Shown here one piece after another: positions 9,067 to 19,650 of a stretch of 60,000 bases of DNA. Where the stretch lies: the NCBI RefSeq assembly GCF_016056305.1, contig NZ_JAECZC010000059.1:17799-77798 (forward strand). Direction: 5' to 3'. Both the position numbers and the translations under genes were made by a program. Source of the DNA: Amazonocrinis nigriterrae CENA67. GTDB lineage: Bacteria > Cyanobacteriota > Cyanobacteriia > Cyanobacteriales > Nostocaceae. The notes under the pieces were generated by a model, which saw nothing but the letters and a program-made list of their open reading frames with translations, was not told the DNA's origin and ran no database searches. How positions within the stretch are numbered: the first letter of the stretch is position 1; each line of letters starts with the position of its first letter.

Positions 9067-9675
9067 ATGACTAAAACGGACTTACACGCAATCAAACTTA
9101 AGGCTTTCCAACAACCGATCAGATGTTGTAATGTCACAGCGATCGCCTATGGATTGACAGCATTAGGATACCCAACAAACATTGATGATATATTTTACGT
9201 CACTAGACTACCTATCGACACTGTTCTAGATGATGGTATGACCCTGGCCGAGACTTACGATACTTGTGTCAAATATGTGGAAGAAAAGAATTTACCTATC
9301 TCTGTAATCGTCGAACACTTTGACAAAGCAAGTATGACACTTGAAAGCTTTATTCAAGAAATAGAAAGAGCTATCTACGATGAAAATGATATTCACATTT
9401 TAAACTTTAATGTTGACATTGCCCACGAAATAAAGTTGGGTGGTGGTCACTTTTCCCTATTAGCAGACTATGATAAAACAACACAAGAAATAACTATTGC
9501 TGATACTAATCCCAAGCGTTATACAAGGTTTTGGAAATGTCCTGCGGAACGGATGTACTTAGCTTGTATAGATAGAGATTCAGCATCAGATCGAGCAAGA
9601 GGGATGATCGTACTTAAAAAAGTTGAAAGCAATGAACAGAAAGCTCAAGATCCAGAACTGATGAGTGCTATCTAA
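9067..9675 (+). CDS. Phytochelatin synthase-like cysteine peptidase/transpeptidase
   Basis: 202 residues. The pattern matches the papain-like fold of phytochelatin synthases: a nucleophile region RCCNVTAIAYGLTALG (C21 in the position of the catalytic Cys), GGGHFSLLADYD (H128) and ITIADTNPKRYTRFW (D146), giving a Cys-His-Asp triad. Family members cleave glutathione at the Gly bond and, in eukaryotes, transfer gamma-Glu-Cys to build metal-binding phytochelatins. Short prokaryotic forms mostly act as glutathione hydrolases. This one has the length of the catalytic half only and lacks a signal peptide. The residue before the nucleophile is a second cysteine and the one after is Asn rather than Gly, so the substrate may differ. 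A strong hairpin follows the gene. Confidence 0.7.
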   Translation: MTKTDLHAIKLKAFQQPIRCCNVTAIAYGLTALGYPTNIDDIFYVTRLPIDTVLDDGMTLAETYDTCVKYVEEKNLPISVIVEHFDKASMTLESFIQEIERAIYDENDIHILNFNVDIAHEIKLGGGHFSLLADYDKTTQEITIADTNPKRYTRFWKCPAERMYLACIDRDSASDRARGMIVLKKVESNEQKAQDPELMSAI

Positions 9676-9736
9676 AGACATCATCGTTACAATTACTATA
9701 GTAATCTTATTTGATTTGTAAAAATTGCAAGTCTCA

Positions 9737-9767
9737 TATGCCCAACTTTTTAGGAAAGTTGGGCATA
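9737..9767 (+). terminator. Strong hairpin after the phytochelatin synthase-like gene
   Basis: A perfect 13-bp stem (TATGCCCAACTTT pairing with AAAGTTGGGCATA) with a 5-base loop, 61 bases after the stop codon. No long T run follows, so it is either an intrinsic terminator of the weak-tail type common in cyanobacteria or an mRNA 3' stabiliser. Confidence 0.6.
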
Positions 9768-9828
9768 TTGCTTATAATCCACGGAAACAATAGCCTAACT
9801 CGTATTTTTATATAGTAGCAATTCATGA

Positions 9829-9842
9829 ATTGCCAAATAAAG
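9829..9842. repeat. CAATTCATGAATTG palindrome, copy 1
   Basis: A 14-base perfect palindrome that recurs at 10118-10131 and 13182-13195, always between genes. Confidence 0.7.
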
Positions 9843-9857
9843 GATGTAGTTCTGTAC

Positions 9858-9986
9858 TTATACCAATTCTCTAAAATCCTGCAACACATTTAAACGCCGA
9901 AACCCAGACTATACCTGAGTAGAGACGATTCAACGAATCGTCTCTACAATTACGAATTACGAATTACAAATTACGAATTGGTATTA
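9858..9986. repeat. MITE-like dispersed repeat with TACCAATTC inverted ends, copy A
   Basis: About 129 bases with inverted ends (left TTATACCAATTCT, right CGAATTGGTATTA). It contains an internal hairpin (AGAGACGATT with AATCGTCTCT) and heptamer units ATTACGA. A second copy lies at 15582-15698 and related pieces at 58760-58824 and 48927-49033. There is no coding capacity. Confidence 0.8.
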
Positions 9987-10031
9987 CTACTATCTAAGCG
10001 ATACCAACGAATAAAAATTTTTAGTATCCCT

Positions 10032-10069
10032 ATAAGTTTCTTATTTTTTACTGATAAATTTAGCTCCAG
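10032..10069. promoter_or_regulatory. Shared upstream motif, copy 3
   Basis: ATAAGTTTCTTATTTTTT, then CTGATAAATTTAGCTCCAGA. It is nearly the same as copy 2, with identical half-spacing, and lies about 150 bases before the HTH gene at 10215. Confidence 0.45.
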
Positions 10070-10110
10070 AGTTTGAAATTGTATTCTATATGAGCAGGCG
10101 CTTTACTAAC

Positions 10111-10139
10111 ATCGAGGCAATTCATGAATTGTCCTCGAT
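10111..10139. repeat. Hairpin with CAATTCATGAATTG core, copy 2
   Basis: The 14-base palindrome core is extended by a paired outer stem (ATCGAGG with CCTCGAT). Copy 3 has a different but also paired outer stem, which suggests that the fold, not the sequence, is kept. Confidence 0.7.
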
Positions 10140-10214
10140 AAGATGTAATTTTGCGTCAGTTATATAGGCGTATCTTCAAACAAAATCGTCTGAAAAATTA
10201 TTGTCTGATAATAT

Positions 10215-10634
10215 ATGGAACTGCAACAAAGTAAAACTAAGCGCAGACGAGGAGTTGTATTAACTTCTATAGGATTGAAACGTTTACAGCAAGCGATTCT
10301 TGATGCAGAGGTTACAGAAAATCAAGGCGATCGCTGGACTATAGAACAACTGAGCGATCGCATGAATATTTCTGCTAAAACTCTGAATCGATTGTGGTCT
10401 CGAAGTCAAGGTGTAGACCGAAAAACTCTCGTACTCTGCTTTAGGGCTTTTGACTTGGAATTACACGCAAAAGACTACACTGTTGTAACTAGTGAAAACA
10501 TTGAAAATGAAGTCTTTGATTCCTCATCTAAAAGTTCAAAGGTTGAAAAAGTAAATTCGTCTCCATTTTCCTTAACCAACTCATTTGTTAAAAAAAGGCA
10601 CAACTTGAATAATTTATCTGTTGGTGTTTCCTAA
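10215..10634 (+). CDS. Free-standing cyanobacterial N-terminal HTH-like domain protein
   Basis: 139 residues. The first 85 (RRRGVVLTSIGLKRLQQAI, WTIEQLSDRMNISAKTLNRLWS, GVDRKTLVLCFRAFDLEL) match a helix-turn-helix-like domain that I know from the N-termini of large cyanobacterial NB-ARC, WD40 or pentapeptide-repeat proteins. Here it is followed only by a Ser/Lys-rich, low-complexity tail of about 50 residues, so it is either a dedicated small regulator or the stump of a larger protein. No remnants of NB-ARC or WD repeats are seen downstream. It shares an upstream motif with the phytochelatin-synthase-like gene before it. Targets are unknown. Confidence 0.6.
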   Translation: MELQQSKTKRRRGVVLTSIGLKRLQQAILDAEVTENQGDRWTIEQLSDRMNISAKTLNRLWSRSQGVDRKTLVLCFRAFDLELHAKDYTVVTSENIENEVFDSSSKSSKVEKVNSSPFSLTNSFVKKRHNLNNLSVGVS

Positions 10635-10759
10635 GTAGATGTTTGAAAATTCGTGTTGAGTACTTGAATCACTTGATTTTAGTACACCATAGAAGCAATT
10701 TAGTAATTGCTTCTACAATTACCTCGTACCAAACTTGAGTGAAAACCACTATATATTGC

Positions 10760-12481
10760 TCACTTTTGCATAGTAAGTGGCAAGTGAACAGTAAAAACAG
10801 AACCAACTCCTAGCTGACTTTTAACAATAATTTCACCACCCATCATTTGGCAGAAATGGCGGCTAATTGCTAACCCCAATCCTGTACCGCCATATTTTTT
10901 TGTCGTCGAGGTATCCCCTTGGATGAAGGGTTGAAATAATTGTTGCTGTTGACTAACAGACATACCAATACCTGTGTCAGCGACAGTAAAAGTAATCATG
11001 CCAAAAGGAGCATCTCGCAACACACCTTGCTTTTCAGTTTTAACTGTTAGTGTCACATGACCATTGGTGGTAAACTTAGCAGCGTTACTGAGCAAATTTA
11101 AAAGTACTTGTCGCATTCTAGTTTGGTCTGCGTACATCGTTCCCAGCTGCTGATCGTAATCTACTTTTAAGACATTGCCATTTTTTTCTATAGCGGGCTT
11201 GACGGTGAGAACAAGATTATTAATCAGCGTGGCAATCTCAAAAGTCTCTGGATAAAGGGTCATTTTCCCAGCTTCAATTTTTGACAAATCAAGGATGTCG
11301 TTAATTAGTTCCAGGAGATGCCTACCAGCAGAGTTAATAGTTTCTAAATCAGTAATAAAGTCTCCTGATAAATCTAAATCAGTAGCGTCGTCTTGTAAAA
11401 GTTGGCTCAGACCAATAACAGCATTCAAAGGTGTGCGTAATTCGTGACTCACATTTGCTAAAAATATACTTTTTGCCTTGCTAGCTGCTTCTGCTAATTC
11501 TTTGGCTTGTTCTAATTCTTTAGTCCGTTCAGATACTCGTTCAATCAAACGATTCAGAGACTTGGCAAGTAAGCCAATTTCATCTTCTGTAGTAACTGGT
11601 GCGCGCAAATCGAAATTAGATTTCCTCGCTACTTGCTCGGCTACTTGAGTTACGATAATGACTGGTTCAGCGATCGCTCGACTAGTACGCCACGCTACAA
11701 TGGCAGCGATCGCCACTGATACTAGCATACTCACCATTACAATTAATCTCTCTACTCCTTTGGCTTGTTCTACATCTTGTTGCCTTCTCTGTTCTTGACT
11801 TTCAGCAGTTTGTAGAATATTTGTCAATTTTTTCGAGAGTTGATCTAACTGCCTAGCCGTTTCGCCACGCATAATTAAGAGTAATTGCGCTCGTGCTGAG
11901 TCAATTTGCTGCGCCTTGACTTGCTGCGAGTCGACTGATTGTAACACAGCTTCTATTTGAGCAACATAGGATTTGAGGTTAATTGCATAATCCTGTAATA
12001 AGGCCTGTAAATTAGCACTGGTAGCTGCTAAATCTTTAGGCCTTTTGTCTATAAAATCCCCGATATCTTTCTCTAGTTTCTCAGCCTTTTCAACATTATT
12101 CAGAAATTCGGCTTTTTTAATTGGTAGCCGCTGTGAATCTTCTAAAAATGCAGCCAAGTTAGAACTATGCAGTTGTGCCCCCACTACCGCATCTTTATAG
12201 TTAGTTAGTAGTTGTCTTTGCTCTTGGGCTTGATTGAATTGCCTAATTTCTCGTCCCCGGTAATAGTTAGCGATTACTAACCCAGTCAGTGAGCCGAAAA
12301 AGCCAATCCCAATTGCTACAAAGTACCCGTAACCAATTTTTTGATGTATACGCCAAGAACTGGCTTTTAGTTTCCCTCGTGTGGGAAATTCTATAGTGGG
12401 GAGTTCGTCTGATGGTTCTTGAACTGGCACTTTTTTGGTTTCTGAACTGCTGTTAACAAGGATTGGCTTTTGAGTTTGCAT
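10760..12481 (-). CDS. Membrane sensor histidine kinase (CHASE3-like sensor - HAMP - HisKA - HATPase)
   Basis: 573 residues. An N-terminal cytoplasmic stretch precedes membrane segment 1 (about 50-72, [19 protein letters not shown]). A helical, Gln/Leu-rich periplasmic region of about 170 residues resembles CHASE3-type four-helix sensors. Membrane segment 2 (about 246-265) leads into HAMP, a short coiled coil, the H box [16 protein letters not shown] (H346) and the ATPase domain ([28 protein letters not shown]). It ends just after the G2 box, with no receiver. It is transcribed opposite to the receivers upstream; no adjacent cognate regulator is evident on its own strand. Confidence 0.9.
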   Translation of the reverse strand: MQTQKPILVNSSSETKKVPVQEPSDELPTIEFPTRGKLKASSWRIHQKIGYGYFVAIGIGFFGSLTGLVIANYYRGREIRQFNQAQEQRQLLTNYKDAVVGAQLHSSNLAAFLEDSQRLPIKKAEFLNNVEKAEKLEKDIGDFIDKRPKDLAATSANLQALLQDYAINLKSYVAQIEAVLQSVDSQQVKAQQIDSARAQLLLIMRGETARQLDQLSKKLTNILQTAESQEQRRQQDVEQAKGVERLIVMVSMLVSVAIAAIVAWRTSRAIAEPVIIVTQVAEQVARKSNFDLRAPVTTEDEIGLLAKSLNRLIERVSERTKELEQAKELAEAASKAKSIFLANVSHELRTPLNAVIGLSQLLQDDATDLDLSGDFITDLETINSAGRHLLELINDILDLSKIEAGKMTLYPETFEIATLINNLVLTVKPAIEKNGNVLKVDYDQQLGTMYADQTRMRQVLLNLLSNAAKFTTNGHVTLTVKTEKQGVLRDAPFGMITFTVADTGIGMSVSQQQQLFQPFIQGDTSTTKKYGGTGLGLAISRHFCQMMGGEIIVKSQLGVGSVFTVHLPLTMQK

Positions 12482-12919
12482 AGCTCAATTCTCCTTGCCA
12501 TCTCCCCAAAATCACTACATCAGTCTCACTTTGACAATCACTTCTATTACTAATTAACACTGACATTATCTTCTTGTTTTATAACAAGCCCAAATAATAG
12601 CTCTATCTATAGATAATTTGCATGACTTCATTATGTTTGAGCAGTTTTGATATGAATGTTTACCATTTTGTCGCTACAAACAACAATCACTCTCTTTAAT
12701 AACTAAGTAGTTTCATAAAGTCAAGGCATTTTTTAGGAGCCTACCCTCCTCACGGTTGTTTTTGATGTTAAGTTAATCGCGGCAATATTATAGATATCCG
12801 CTAATTTGTTATTTTAGCTTACTCTACTTTACCCTACTCTACGATAAGCCCTACCTGAGCCTGCGGCAATGCCTAACTGCGATCGCCTCTATGGGTTTTG
12901 CTTTACAGTTACGGTGAGG
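12482..12919. other. Intergenic stretch upstream of the sensor kinase
   Basis: AT-rich sequence presumably carrying the kinase promoter. Bases 12830-12895 contain a dispersed repeat (CTACGATAAGCCCTACCTGAGCC, then GCAATGCCTAACTGCGATCGCC, split here). No supported gene. Confidence 0.4.
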
Positions 12920-13093
12920 CTAGTTTTGACGCTTAAGTACTCGCACTTCGTTTTCACTTGGGCTGCGAAACTCTACCAAGAGTGCCGTTGCACGTTTACC
13001 ATTACGTCTGACGGTTGGTAAGCCAGCTATTTTATTTAGCAAATAACATTTAAGTAGCCGCTGCGTAAGCTTGTACAGTGGAAATTTTATCAT
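12920..13093 (-). CDS. Possible small basic protein (57 residues), unrecognised
   Basis: An ATG-initiated frame of 57 codons too short for ordinary ORF cut-offs. The C-terminal 40 residues look protein-like: GLPTVRRNGKRATALLVEF then RSPSENEVRVLKRQN, rich in Arg/Lys with a beta-strand-like centre. There is no clear ribosome binding site and no recognisable family. It could be a real small gene or a relic of a larger one. The upstream half is less convincing than the C-terminal half. Confidence 0.3.
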   Translation of the reverse strand: MIKFPLYKLTQRLLKCYLLNKIAGLPTVRRNGKRATALLVEFRSPSENEVRVLKRQN

Positions 13094-13174
13094 TTATTTG
13101 TCTAAGTTTATAAGAAAATTCAATTTTTTATAAACATCTTATAGTAATTCTGTGTCATGTTGTACTTTCTTAAC

Positions 13175-13202
13175 GTAGTGGCAATTCATGAATTGTCACT
13201 AC
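13175..13202. repeat. Hairpin with CAATTCATGAATTG core, copy 3
   Basis: A 14-base palindrome core with outer stem GTAGTG/CACTAC, in the gap between metK and the sensor kinase. Confidence 0.7.
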
Positions 13203-13678
13203 AGCGGCTAGTTTCGGGTAAGTTTTCTGAGCTTAGCTTCAGAAATAAATGGTATTTGTTTAAAATTTGACAGATTTAGAGTAATTGATTTGCTCAAACA
13301 AATCATACAAGATTATTTACTTTGTATCTTAACTTACTCTATATATTGTGAGCTAAATCTTGAGAAAAGATTAATCTCTTACATAAATTATTAATTTAAT
13401 AACTCAGTATTAGCCTAAATTTGCTGCACTTTTATTGAGGTTTTTTTATCAAAGAAAAACGATTTTTACAATAAGTTATACCAATTTGTAATTCGTGAGG
13501 CAGCTCTCGTCTTGGACGCCACATCCTCAACGCTTACATGTCTACGATAAATTTTGAAGATTGAGAACATAAATTGTATAAAAAAAACTCTACCTTTATC
13601 CTGCTAAAGCAATTAAAAGGCAGAGATCTTTCTGATGAATATTAAGTTGTATTTCAAGGTACTAACTGAGGAGTTAGA

Positions 13679-13769
13679 AGTTATGAGACAAAAAGTGAAG
13701 CAGTACCCTTGGGGAAACCTCAAGACCTTTCGGTCGTGGTGACCCAAGTTCTCCTGCTTCCTCATAACT
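13679..13769 (-). terminator. Extended stem-loop immediately after metK
   Basis: AGTTATGAG at 13679-13687 pairs with CTCATAACT at 13761-13769. After a one-sided bulge GAAGCAG pairs with CTGCTTC, and CTTGGG pairs with CCCAAG further in. The fold abuts the metK stop codon and contains a GGGGAAACCTCAAGACC piece related to repeats near 29190, 30110 and 34320. It may end or stabilise the metK transcript. Confidence 0.5.
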
Positions 13770-15032
13770 CTAGGCGATCGCAGCTTCTAGTGTCTGGCTG
13801 AGAGCTTGTTTCAACAATTCCGCCTTATCGGTACGCTCCCAGGGTAAATCTAGATCGTTCCGTCCAAAATGGCCGTAAGCTGCGACGTCCTGATAAAAAC
13901 GTCCGCCTCGTTCATTTGGTAAGTTGCGTAAATTGAAGGTATGGATAATCCCCGCTGGACGCAGTTCAAAGTTCTGCTTGATTAATTCCAGTAAGGTTTC
14001 TTCATCCACTTTGCCAGTGCCAAAGGTATCCACCAAAATACTTGTTGGTCGTGCTACACCAATAGCATAGGATAGCTGGATTTCAACTTTCTCTGCTAAC
14101 CCTGCGGCGACAATATTTTTCGCCACATAGCGAGCAGCATAAGCAGCAGAACGGTCTACTTTTGTGGGGTCTTTACCCGAAAAAGCACCACCGCCATGTC
14201 GGGAATACCCACCATAGGTATCAACAATAATCTTCCGTCCTGTTAGACCAGAATCTCCTTGCGGCCCGCCAACAACGAACTTACCGGTGGGGTTGACTAA
14301 AAAGCGTGTCTCATCAGTCGGCTTAATGTCAATGTCGCTAAAAACAGGTTGAACTACTGCTGTCCACAGGTCTTCTTTGATTTTAGCTTGTACTGCTGCC
14401 TCATCAGTAATTTCCCCAATACTAGCGTCGTGCTGAGTGGAAATGAGGATAGTATCAATGCCTACAGGACGACCATCTTCGTAAACCACAGTTACTTGTG
14501 TTTTACCATCAGGGCGCAGGTATGATAATTCGCCTGTTTTGCGGACTGCTGCCAATCGGCGAGCAATGCGGTGGGCCAGGCTGATGGGTAAGGGCATCAA
14601 TTCTGGTGTTTCGTTACAGGCAAAGCCAAACATAATCCCTTGATCACCCGCACCAATTTTGTCGAATTGTTCATCACTATCCTGTTCGCGGGTTTCTTGC
14701 GCGGTGTTAACACCTTGAGCAATATCAGGTGATTGTTCATCTAAAGCTACAAGCACACTGGTACTGTTAGCAGAAAAGCCGTTATCAGCATCAACGTAGC
14801 CAATTTCAGCAATTTTCTTACGGGCAAGATTGACGAAATTGACGTTGGCTTTGGTAGTAATTTCACCAGTAATTAGCACTAAGCCAGTATTGACTACAAC
14901 TTCGGCAGCAACACGGCTAGCAGAATCTTGTGTCAGCAAGGCATCTAGAATCGTATCAGAGATCTGATCGCAGATTTTGTCTGGATGACCTTCGGTAACT
15001 GACTCGGAGGTAAATAAATAACGACGAGACAA
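13770..15032 (-). CDS. metK: S-adenosylmethionine synthetase
   Basis: 420 residues, full length for MetK. It makes S-adenosylmethionine from methionine and ATP, in the cytoplasm as a tetramer. Signature motifs: [14 protein letters not shown] (about 13-26), the ATP-binding [12 protein letters not shown] near 127-138 and [20 protein letters not shown] near 280-299. The start is TTG at 15032, chosen because the family N-terminus [19 protein letters not shown] begins there and a strong AGGAGG lies 8 bases upstream. It supplies the methyl donor for the C5 DNA methyltransferase elsewhere in the window and completes the methionine branch fed by hom and asd. Confidence 0.97.
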   Translation of the reverse strand: MSRRYLFTSESVTEGHPDKICDQISDTILDALLTQDSASRVAAEVVVNTGLVLITGEITTKANVNFVNLARKKIAEIGYVDADNGFSANSTSVLVALDEQSPDIAQGVNTAQETREQDSDEQFDKIGAGDQGIMFGFACNETPELMPLPISLAHRIARRLAAVRKTGELSYLRPDGKTQVTVVYEDGRPVGIDTILISTQHDASIGEITDEAAVQAKIKEDLWTAVVQPVFSDIDIKPTDETRFLVNPTGKFVVGGPQGDSGLTGRKIIVDTYGGYSRHGGGAFSGKDPTKVDRSAAYAARYVAKNIVAAGLAEKVEIQLSYAIGVARPTSILVDTFGTGKVDEETLLELIKQNFELRPAGIIHTFNLRNLPNERGGRFYQDVAAYGHFGRNDLDLPWERTDKAELLKQALSQTLEAAIA

Positions 15033-15038
15033 AGAGAA

Positions 15039-15053
15039 TTCCTCCTTTAAGAG
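15039..15053 (-). promoter_or_regulatory. metK ribosome binding site in a 15-base block shared with asd
   Basis: Minus strand CTCTTAAAGGAGGAA, with AGGAGG about 8 bases before the TTG start. Exactly the same 15 bases precede the TTG start of asd at 35461-35475. The site fixes both non-ATG starts. Confidence 0.75.
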
Positions 15054-15581
15054 TATTTTCGTTGACTAAATATTGGGCATTTAGTTCAGTCAGTGAGATA
15101 CTTCTACACTCCCGCAAGGGTTGAGTGTATGCTTTCAAGTGACTCCCGGTATTCTGCTGGATACAAACTCTCGCTTTGTTCTAATTCCACGGAATGCCCT
15201 ACTGTAGAATTGAACGATACAAAAGTGTTCAAATTCATCCCACCCTCCCCTTTTGGGTGAGACGTGGGGCAACTTTAAGTTTTAGCTAAATTTGGGAATC
15301 ATAACAATATTGACACATTCAGTAGTTAGTGTCTTGATTTTCTTTTAAAAAACCACTAACGATAGATAAGTATTCTTTAAAGCTATGGTATTTCAGAAGG
15401 TAGATTTGACAGCCCCCGAATTTCTAATACTACTCCCTTCCCGCCATAAGATTACGTATCTCTTCCTTTGTGTCCTTTGAGTTCTTTGCGGTACCCTTCG
15501 GGAAGCCGCTACTCTGCGAGAACGGCTTCGCCGAACGCGTCTACGTTAAAAAAATTTAGGTATTCTTTGAACGGGAAAGGA
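15054..15581. other. Leader and intergenic region upstream of metK
   Basis: On the metK strand this contains a small hairpin (TACACTC at 15105-15111 pairing with GAGTGTA at 15123-15129) and a pyrimidine-rich stretch. I looked for the consensus parts of the SAM and SAH riboswitches and did not find them. Bases 15495-15550 are a GC-rich dispersed repeat (CTCTGCGAGAACGGCTTCGC, then CGAACGCGTCTACG). Confidence 0.4.
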
Positions 15582-15698
15582 GTAATTCTCTAAAATGAGG
15601 CAACACATTCAAACCCCGAAAGCCATGCCATATCTGAGTACAGACGATTCGGCGAATCGTCTCTACAATTACGAATTACGAATTACGAATTGGTATTA
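15582..15698. repeat. MITE-like dispersed repeat with TACCAATTC ends, copy B
   Basis: This matches copy A (9858-9986) over most of its length: TAATTCTCTAAAAT, GCAACACATT, the ACGATTCGGCGAATCGT hairpin and a CGAATTGGTATTA right end. The left inverted end is eroded. Confidence 0.8.
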
Positions 15699-15724
15699 GC
15701 TAGAAAATTCTGATGACAAAAAAA

Positions 15725-15746
15725 AGGGACACCCAAAAGTGTCCCT
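15725..15746 (-). terminator. Intrinsic terminator of prk
   Basis: On the minus strand an 8-bp stem AGGGACAC/GTGTCCCT with a 6-base loop is followed at once by eight T. It lies 28 bases after the prk stop codon. This is the clearest intrinsic terminator in the window. Confidence 0.92.
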
Positions 15747-15773
15747 GCAAGCTTTGACACAAATACTGCTGCT

Positions 15774-16778
15774 TTAAACCTGAACTGCTAGCTTTGCTTC
15801 CTTTGATGTCAGAAGCTCATAAGCAGCACGCATTTTTAAACCTGTAAGCACTTGGAACAAACCAGTACCATTGTTGGAACCTGGATACTCACGGTGTTGG
15901 AGTAACAAGTGAGTCAATTCACCTTGATATTTGGTCGATGTATTGCTGAGATGGTTTTCTATGTAAATGACTTCTTCTAAGTTGTCAAACTGACCATCTA
16001 CTTCTAACACTGAGACGTAGCGACCGTAGTAAACATCTGAACCATAGTACAGTTGCATACCGGGGTAGGAACAGGTGAGCTTGCGTCCGCAGGGAGTCCA
16101 ATTGATTGTTGACCCTTCATCAAAGAGGTAAGCTGGCTCAAAGCCTTCCTTACCTTCCCGCTGAAGCATCCGTACGCGCAAAACTTTGCGTTCAGTGTCG
16201 TTTTTGATCAAGTTTGTGGGTAGTACTTGGAGAACTACATCAGCAAATTCTCTTTGTGGTTCAATAAACTTTTCAAAGTCTGGTTTACGGGAATTGATTT
16301 GCGCTAGGACATCTTCGTAACGATGGCCCCTTTCTGCCATATCCCGCTGGATTTTCCAGGCAATCTTGACTTCATCACTGATGTCAAAATAAACGCTGAA
16401 GTCGATTAGCGATCGCACCCGCTCATCATATAAAGGATGTAGCCCTTCAACAACTACAATGTGATTTGGCTCTATCCGTTCTGGCGGATCAATCATGCCG
16501 GTTTCGTGGTTGTAAATCGGCTTATCAATCGCTTGACCACTCTTGAGCGCTTTAATTTGCTCATACATCAGGTCGAAATTGTTTGCCCTAGGGTCAAGTG
16601 CAGTTATTCCGGTTTCTTTACGCTGTTTGCGATCTAGAGAATGATAGTCATCCAAACAGATGACTGTCATTAATTCTTCGCCAAACAAATCTATTAAACG
16701 ACGCAAAAACGTAGATTTACCGCACCCAGAGTCTCCGGCTACTCCAATCAGTACCACGCGTTCCGGCTTACTTGTCAT
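15774..16778 (-). CDS. prk: Phosphoribulokinase
   Basis: 334 residues, the usual cyanobacterial length. It phosphorylates ribulose 5-phosphate to ribulose 1,5-bisphosphate in the Calvin cycle. The P loop GVAGDSGCGKST (12-23) holds Cys19, and Cys41 follows in VICLDDYHSLDR. This is the redox pair that lets thioredoxin, and CP12 together with GAPDH, switch the enzyme off in the dark. A second Cys pair sits in WTPCGRKLTCSYPG near 230, also typical of the family. Catalytic DDYH and the VVEGLHPLYDERVR segment are intact. It is followed by a strong terminator and preceded by a long non-coding stretch shared with petH, which reads the other way. Confidence 0.97.
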   Translation of the reverse strand: MTSKPERVVLIGVAGDSGCGKSTFLRRLIDLFGEELMTVICLDDYHSLDRKQRKETGITALDPRANNFDLMYEQIKALKSGQAIDKPIYNHETGMIDPPERIEPNHIVVVEGLHPLYDERVRSLIDFSVYFDISDEVKIAWKIQRDMAERGHRYEDVLAQINSRKPDFEKFIEPQREFADVVLQVLPTNLIKNDTERKVLRVRMLQREGKEGFEPAYLFDEGSTINWTPCGRKLTCSYPGMQLYYGSDVYYGRYVSVLEVDGQFDNLEEVIYIENHLSNTSTKYQGELTHLLLQHREYPGSNNGTGLFQVLTGLKMRAAYELLTSKEAKLAVQV

Positions 16779-17894
16779 AAATCTCCTCTAGATACTAAAT
16801 GTGTCAATCAATAATTTTTCACACAGCAGATTTCGCAGCCAGGAGTTTACCCCATCGGTTTATCCTGCATTCTCGGTATTCAGCAGCGCCATAATGCATC
16901 AGACGGGTGTACAACTAAACTTATAGTTGCTCCTCGTCTGACTAGCTTGAATTCGCTACTGGTGAGTATTTAATCCTAGTGATATATTTAATTTTATCAG
17001 AAGGGGGTATTCCATAACAAGATTTGCTGTCACCAAGAATCTAGTGGTTACCCTATGATACTGATGATTTATTTGTTGATTTTCAAGGACTTGTCAGCAT
17101 CACCCACAGATCCTGTAGCAATGTCGTGTTCCTGTTTATATCTCTATTCTACAATTTCCTTTGGTATATTTTTTGCGGTATAAAAAAAATCAAAGTGACT
17201 GAATTTTCACCTGGGCGATCGCAACGCTTCAGATATTCAAAGCCAAAATCTACCTAAAGAATGATCAAGCAGGTGTTTTGGTAATTTTTGAGAAATGCCC
17301 AAATCATAGGGTGATTACTATGGTAGTTCTCAATGATTTATGAAATCAGCAAAGTCAGGCTTTTCCTTCATCCTTTGTAATGACAAATAACCTAACAAAG
17401 GCACAGAGCAGTAGGCAGGAGGCAGGAGAAAAGAATTTATTTCCCCTCTGCCAAAGGATACAGAGCAACTAAATTTATTGATGAACAAAAGTCAAAAACG
17501 TATTTGAGGACGCGCGTCTCTATATACAGTGTCCTTGTTAAAAGCCCTGAATTTATTTATGGGGATTCCCTACTGCCTCCTTAATGATGGTCATCACGAG
17601 AATTTTTGCGACTCAAATTAGATTGCTACATATTCTTCGGACTGTCACCAGCGCTGATCCTTGTGAAGTCGGAAATAAACCCAAGGCGTTTTATGAGGTC
17701 TACTGATAATGAGGTTGACAGATGCTTCACATCAAGTAAAACTTATTATAGTTGCTTATATCACGCAATAATGTTTGAGTGCTGTAATTGTAGTGTGTTA
17801 TGGAATTATCCATCATCGGCAACTGAAAACAGCAAAAAACATTACTGATAGACATGTACTTAGGGAAGTTAAACCAAGTGGAAGAAATCTTCCT
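16779..17894. other. Long intergenic region upstream of prk
   Basis: About 1.1 kb without a convincing gene. It probably contains the prk promoter. An 80-codon frame at 17606-17848 (plus) has no RBS and no protein-like pattern and was not accepted. Confidence 0.4.
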
Positions 17895-18002
17895 CTACTG
17901 GTTTTGCTTAATGTAAACCCCAAAAAAGCCAAAAATGGCGGCAGCTAGTGGAGGCAAAGTGAGTAATGGCTTTTGCCAATCAAAATTGCCTTCTGATGTC
18001 AT
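17895..18002 (-). CDS. Possible single-pass membrane microprotein (35 residues)
   Basis: ATG-initiated frame coding MTSEGNFDWQKPLLTLPP then LAAAIFGFFGVYIKQNQ. It has a polar N-terminus with a Trp, one hydrophobic helix of about 18 residues and a short basic/polar tail. This build is like that of the tiny subunits of photosystems, cytochrome b6f and NDH-1, but I do not match it to a named one. It is in the same direction as prk and opposite to petH. The RBS is weak (AAAGG about 17 bases upstream). A GGAAGATTTCTTCC hairpin follows the stop codon. Existence rests on composition and architecture only. Confidence 0.45.
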   Translation of the reverse strand: MTSEGNFDWQKPLLTLPPLAAAIFGFFGVYIKQNQ

Positions 18003-19571
<1,569 letters not shown>

Positions 19572-19650
19572 ATTAGTAAGTGGTCAGTGGTCAGTAGTCA
19601 GTAGTAGAGAACAAAACAACTAACAACTGACAACTGACAAAGGATAATCA

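Larger units (their letters stand above)
13094..13769. other. Intergenic region with hairpin repeats, downstream of metK
   Basis: It holds the third CAATTCATGAATTG hairpin (13175-13202, outer stem GTAGTG with CACTAC), a partial TTATACCAATT repeat end near 13477, and a folded block at about 13679-13769. No gene is supported. Confidence 0.5.

Noticed and set aside
15054-15300. SAM-sensing riboswitch before metK
   Set aside because: The conserved core segments of the known SAM and SAH classes are not recognisable; only one small hairpin is seen.
17606-17848. 80-codon plus-strand frame upstream of petH
   Set aside because: No ribosome binding site, Cys/Tyr-rich random-looking composition and no protein pattern.
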